Positions 59,815 to 64,000 of a stretch of 64,000 bases of DNA are shown piece after piece (the first letter of the stretch is position 1; the number at the start of each line of letters is the position of its first letter). The position numbers and the translations under genes were made by a program. The notes beneath the pieces were generated by a model. The model saw only the letters and a program-made list of their open reading frames with translations. It did no database searches and was not told the DNA's origin. The stretch comes from Inia geoffrensis. Taxonomy: Eukaryota > Chordata > Mammalia > Artiodactyla > Iniidae. The DNA lies in assembly GCA_036417435.1 (NCBI GenBank), contig CM070903.1:54040001-54104000 (forward strand), read 5' to 3'.

Positions 59815-60897
59815 TGAGAAAGAGAACAAAGCTGGAGGCACCATGCTCCCTGATTTCAAACTATATTACAAAGCTAGAGTAATCAAAATAGTATTTGGCA
59901 TGAAAACAGACAAAGAGATCAAGGAAACAGAATAGAGATCTCAGAAATATACCCATGCATATATGGTCAACTAATTTATGACAAAGTTGCCAAGAATATA
60001 AAATGGGGAAAGCATAGTCCCTTCAGTAAACTGTGGTGGGAAAACTGGAAAGTTACAGGCAAAGAATGATACTGGACCACTATCTTATACCTTACACAAA
60101 AATCAACTCAAAATGAACTGAAGACTTGAATGTAAGACCTGAAACCATAAAACTCCTAGAATAAAACATAGAGGGTAAACTCCTTGGCAATGATATTTTT
60201 TTGTTTTTTGGTTTTTTTGTTTGTTTGTTTGTTTTACATTTGACTACAAAAGCAAAGGCAACAAAAGCAAAATAAACAAATGGGACTACATTGATATAAA
60301 AAGCTTTTGCACAGCAAAGGAAACTATTAACAAAAGGAAAAGGCAACTTACAGAAATAGAGAACACATTTGCAAATTATATATCTGATAAGGGGTTAATA
60401 TCCAAAATATTTATATGGAACCCATAGAACTCAATAGCAAAAAAACAATCTGATCTAAAAATGGGCAGAGGAACTCATACAAATGGCCCATAGGCACTAG
60501 AAAAAGTGCTCAACATCACTTATCATCAGGCAAGTGCTAATCAAAACTATGAGATATCACCTCATACCTGTTAAATGGCTGTCATCAAAAAGATAAGAAA
60601 TAACAAGTGTTGGCAATATGTAGAAAAAACAGAACCCTTGTGCACTGTTGGTGGGAATGTAAATTGCTGCAGCCAGTATGGAAAACAGTATGGAAATTCC
60701 TCAAAATATTAAAAATAGAACTACCATATGATTCAGCAATTCTACTTCTGGCTATATATGTCCCAAGGAAACCAAATCGCTATCTTGAACAGATATCTGC
60801 ACTCCCATGTTTATCACAGCATTATGTACAATAGCCAAGGTATGGAAATATACAATGTCAAGTGTCCACTGACTGATGAATGAATAAAGAAAAAGTG

Positions 60898-60934
<37 letters not shown>

Positions 60935-61450
60935 CACTTACAATGGAATATTATTCAGCCATACAAAGATGGAAATCTTGCCATTTGTGTCAACATGAAT
61001 GGACCTCAAGGGCATTATGCTGAGTGAAATAAGTCAGACAGAGAAAGACAATTACTAGATGACACATATGCAGAATCTTAAAAATCCAAACTCATAGAAA
61101 CAGAGAAGAGATTGTTGGTTGCTAGGTGGGGGCTGTGTGTGTGTGTGGGGATGAGCGTAAAGTGGTCAAAAGGTACAAACTTCCACTTATAAGACGAATA
61201 AGTTCTGGGGATGTAATAATGTACAGCATGTTCACTCTAGTTAACAATACTGTATTGTATATTCGAAAGTTGCTAAGAAAGTAGATCTTAAAAGTTCTCA
61301 TCACACACAAAAATTTGTAACTGTGTCCAGTGATGGATATTATCCAAACTTATTGTGATAGTCATTTCCCAATATTTGCATATATCAAATCATTATGTTG
61401 TGCACCTTAAAATAACACAATATTATATATCAATTATATCTTAATAAAAC
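59815..61450 (+). mobile_element. Old L1 3' end (ORF2 C-terminal part and 3' UTR)
   Basis: 'gctggaggcaccatgctccc' corresponds to the L1 ORF2 stretch at about 50400 of the complete element. The copy then runs through the end of ORF2 with many changes, and the 3' UTR ends in 'cttaataaaac'. Frame pieces at 60221-60427 ([28 protein letters not shown]) and 60607-60834 are L1. The divergence from the other copies is high, so it is an older subfamily. A T/G-rich insert lies at 60196-60236 and a (TG)n(TA)n run at 60896-60936. Confidence 0.88.
60896..60936 (+). repeat. (TG)n(TA)n compound microsatellite
   Basis: An alternating GTGTGT run passes into TATATA within the L1 3' region. Confidence 0.9.
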
Positions 61451-61566
61451 ACAATATAATTAGTAAAGAAGGGAGAACAGTCATTCAGGTGATCATTCTT
61501 ATCATACTATTATTCTAATTTGTTATATTGGTGCTAGTTTAAAAGGTGGGGAAGGGTGGGAACGAA

Positions 61567-61694
61567 GCAAATATAAGAAAATCCATGGTAAATTTGGTAA
61601 ATTTCCATGGTAATTTGCATGGTAATTTGGTACATTTCCATGGTAAATTTCCATGGTAATTTCCATGGCAAATATAAGAAAATCCATGGTAAAT
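61567..61694 (+). repeat. CCATGG-rich minisatellite with a 27-bp direct repeat at its ends
   Basis: An exact 27-bp direct repeat (61567-61593 and 61668-61694) starts GCAAATATAAGAAAATCC and includes a CCATGG. Between them, CCATGG or its variant GCATGG recurs at 61605, 61617, 61638, 61651 and 61663. The spacings are 12-22 bp. Spacers are AT-rich, on the pattern TAAATTT. Confidence 0.85.
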
Positions 61695-61725
61695 CTATAT
61701 AGACATAGACCAAAGGATTTTTTTT

Positions 61726-62101
61726 CATATTTTAAAAAAATTTATTTTATTGAAGTATAGTTGATTTACAGTGTTGTATTAATTTCTACTGTACAGCAAA
61801 GTGATTCAGTAATACATACATATACATTCCTTTTCATATTCTTTTCCATTATGGTTTATCACAGGATATTGAATATAGTTCCCTGTACGTGCATGTATTT
61901 TAAAAATTTTTATTGGAGTATAGTTGATTTACAATATTGTGTTACTTTCAGATGTATAGCAAAGTGAATCAGCTATATATACATATATGCATTCTTTTTA
62001 TTTTCCTATATAGGCCATTACAGAGTATTGAGAAGAGTTCCCTGTGCTATACAGTACGTCCTTATTAGTTATCTATTTTATATATTGTAGTGTGTACATG
62101 T
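61726..62101 (-). mobile_element. Double L1 3' UTR end in one insertion
   Basis: Two related reverse L1 3' ends sit in tandem: 61738-61903 ('attgaagtatagttgattta', with 'ggatattgaatatagttccc') and about 61904-62101 ('attggagtatagttgattta', with 'gagtattgagaagagttccc'). A duplication CAAAGGATTTTTTT at 61711-61724 and 62102-62115 flanks the pair as a whole. Each has a T-rich (A-tail) start. No ORF2 sequence is included. Confidence 0.75.
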
Positions 62102-62274
62102 CAAAGGATTTTTTTAAGGCAGAATTATCTGTAATTTTAGCTTCAAATGGATGTACTTTTCTCTGTATGTTTCCTGATTCCCTGAAAATAACTTGAAGTT
62201 AACTTAAGGTAGTATGAAAGGTACAATAGTTAGGGAAGTTCTTATCTTTAATGACAAGATTATCCAGTCCTAAA

Positions 62275-62500
62275 ATATGAGAGCTCTTTTTACCCTGGGC
62301 CTTTGCTTACGTGGTCGCCTCCATCCAGAACACTTCATCTCACCTCTCCCTCAACATTGCTTATATAGAGCAAGTAAAATGCTATTCAGGCAAAATTCTG
62401 GAAGGCTTTCGCAGAATTTTCTTCTTCTACCCCCATCCCTTACCTCTGTTCCTGTCCTTCCTTTTTGACTACCTTCTCTATTTCAGCAGGTACCCATGTA
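62275..62500 (+). repeat. L2 fragment
   Basis: 'gggcctttgcttacgtggtc' and 'gcctccatccagaacac' followed by a C-rich block match the L2 3' region; a later 'cattctttattcaacaaata' near 62530 is a similar fragment in the opposite sense. Confidence 0.45.
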
Positions 62501-62599
62501 ATTGACTGCTGTATGAGAGCTCATAGAATCAGACATTCTTTATTCAACAAATAGTTGTTAAGTGCCCGCTAGGTGTAAGTATGCAGTGGAACTTGGATA

Positions 62600-64000
62600 T
62601 TCTGACAATATTAACTATGTGTTTCCATAGGAACAAAAGGCTACTGGCCACTCTCAGTGGGACCAGCACTTGGGGTTGTCATCCATGGTTGTGACTGAGA
62701 ATGTGTGGGACCATCACATATTTTTGCCCCATCACCTCATACTTACAAGATGGTGTGTTGAAGTTACAGGAGTGTCTGTGAAACGGTTTTTATCCACTGT
62801 GCAAAACTCAGTGACCCATGCAAATATCTATCCAGAAACCTTCGGTGCATTACCAGGGGGATCTAATCAATTGATTTAACTAGCACAGATAGTTTTACAT
62901 ATTAATCTATCACTCTAAAGCCCTCAGCTTCATTTAGACCATCTACCCCCTATTCTCTTATTCCTCTGCCTATTTGCCTCTTCAAATATGTTTACATAAA
63001 AATAGGGTTTATACCCCTCCGGATCTTGGCTTTGGTCCTGACAGAATTTCTCCCTTGTGAACCAGTAATTCTCTCCTAGTGAGTTGATATAATTTCAAGG
63101 ACATTGTCTACGATAGAAATTCTGCAACTATGGAAATGATGATTTAAGTCAATGCTCTGGAGAATTCAAGATTTTGGATTAATAAATAGGAAAGTCATTT
63201 CATCATTACCTAAAATGCAGTGCATAAAGTTGCAACAGCAAGAGTTTAACAATATAATACTAACAGATCAAGGAATTTATGAATGCAAAAACTGCTTTAT
63301 AATCAGCCAGATTAAAAAAAAAAAGAACCCGTGGATGAGAGAATCCTCCAAAATGAGTAAAAAACTGCTTAAGTATGATTGTTAAAATTTCATAGACTTT
63401 TTTGGCACTTCAGAGGCTGAGCTTAGCAAAATAATTGTGGCATGTGTTACATTCTGTTATCATAATTTTACTTAGTTCTTTTCCTGAGGAAAAATGTGGA
63501 CTGCTAAAAGTTGACTCCTGTGACTAACATGCATGTTTCTGCTAAATTACCACACTTAAGCACATTTTATTAGGGGCAGTTATTCCACAACTGTTGTAAC
63601 ATGAAAGGTAAAAATTTACCAGAAAGAAAACAGGAAAAGGAATGATGTTTTATTTTACTTATCCCGCTGCCACAGGGAGCAATTTAAATGTACAAATGTA
63701 AAGCACTGCTTCACAGCTAGCGATCAGCAATTGCTCCTGTCTTTAAGTAACAGACTATTTAAAGTGCAACAGTCATGCACTCACTGGTCTAATTTGTGCT
63801 GCAAGATATTATAAATACATTAGTCTCCTAGAGTAGAAAATTCACGATCAGTATGCCTTGAGGTTCTAATGGAGAAAGAGAGAGAGAAAGGTTAGAGTGA
63901 CAACTGCCCAAGGCAGGAGTGCACACTCATCTCCCACAGTTGCTCTAATGGATTCAGATTCAAGGCAGTAATGATGTGAAAGAGGGTGGGAAACATGTTT
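62600..64000. other. Unassigned sequence
   Basis: No exon or clear repeat recognised. An A-run lies at 63314-63323. From about 63640 to 63850 the sequence is free of recognised repeats and has balanced composition. Confidence 0.35.

Noticed and set aside
60221..60427. Lysine-rich 68-codon frame
   Set aside because: It is a fragment of old L1 ORF2 ([10 protein letters not shown] is an L1 phrase).
61567..61694. Reading the CCATGG array as a coding repeat (minus-strand frame 61534-61728)
   Set aside because: The peptide repeats only because the DNA repeats. It is short and has no supporting signals.
1..64000. CRISPR array, operon, riboswitch or other prokaryotic features
   Set aside because: The sequence is clearly mammalian. 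Repeats are SINE/LINE/LTR/DNA elements and microsatellites, with no regular spacer structure.
1..64000. A previously undescribed gene system
   Set aside because: No cluster of unknown genes exists here. All long frames belong to L1, SINE or antisense shadows, so claiming a system would not be supported.

Overview
This window is mammalian nuclear DNA, most probably from a cetacean and within that a toothed whale. The evidence is the set of young tRNA-derived SINEs of the CHR-1/CHR-2 type, with the 5' head GGGCTTCCCTGGTGGCGCAG and pure A tails. Beside them lie a cetartiodactyl-type L1 lineage and old placental repeats (MIR, L2, L1M, MLT1, hAT). No host protein-coding exon, tRNA, rRNA or other RNA gene was recognised. 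The window reads as intergenic or deep intronic sequence built mainly from transposable-element layers of different ages.

Layout. 1-3074: 3' part of an L1 (+) running off the left edge, with a SINE inserted in it. 3120-4640: 5' end of an ancient L1M (-). 4640-13215: mostly unassigned sequence with an hAT element, MIRs, a young SINE (-) and a possible solo LTR. 13260-14650: L2 (+) split by a young SINE. 14800-18235: fragments and unassigned sequence. 18236-20021: 5'-truncated L1 (-). 20022-26320: MIR-like and L2 pieces, an MLT1 LTR and two older SINEs. 26324-26974: two SINEs in opposite orientation whose target-site duplications abut. 27000-44770: L2, L1M, hAT, MLT1, MIR and two young SINEs. 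44775-52090: an L2 (-) split by a full-length L1. 52091-59814: MIRs, one SINE and an ERVL-type LTR. 59815-61450: old L1 3' end (+). 61567-62115: a CCATGG minisatellite next to a double L1 3' end. 62116-64000: mostly unassigned.

The most notable object is the L1 at 45597-52011, about 6.4 kb and bounded by a perfect 14-bp target-site duplication. It has a 5' UTR with a YY1-type site near its first base, a complete 1272-residue ORF2 with every endonuclease, reverse-transcriptase and Cys-motif residue checked, and a 3' UTR with AATAAA and an A tail. ORF1 is broken only by what looks like one extra A in an A9 run. The element is therefore one homopolymer base away from two full ORFs. The SINEs in the window have the A tails, duplications and insertion sites expected of L1-machinery clients.

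No convincing novel system is claimed. The findings concern insertion structures, one LTR-like or exon-like segment, and sequence-level oddities. Family names come from recalled consensus sequences without any database search, and the ends of old repeats are approximate.
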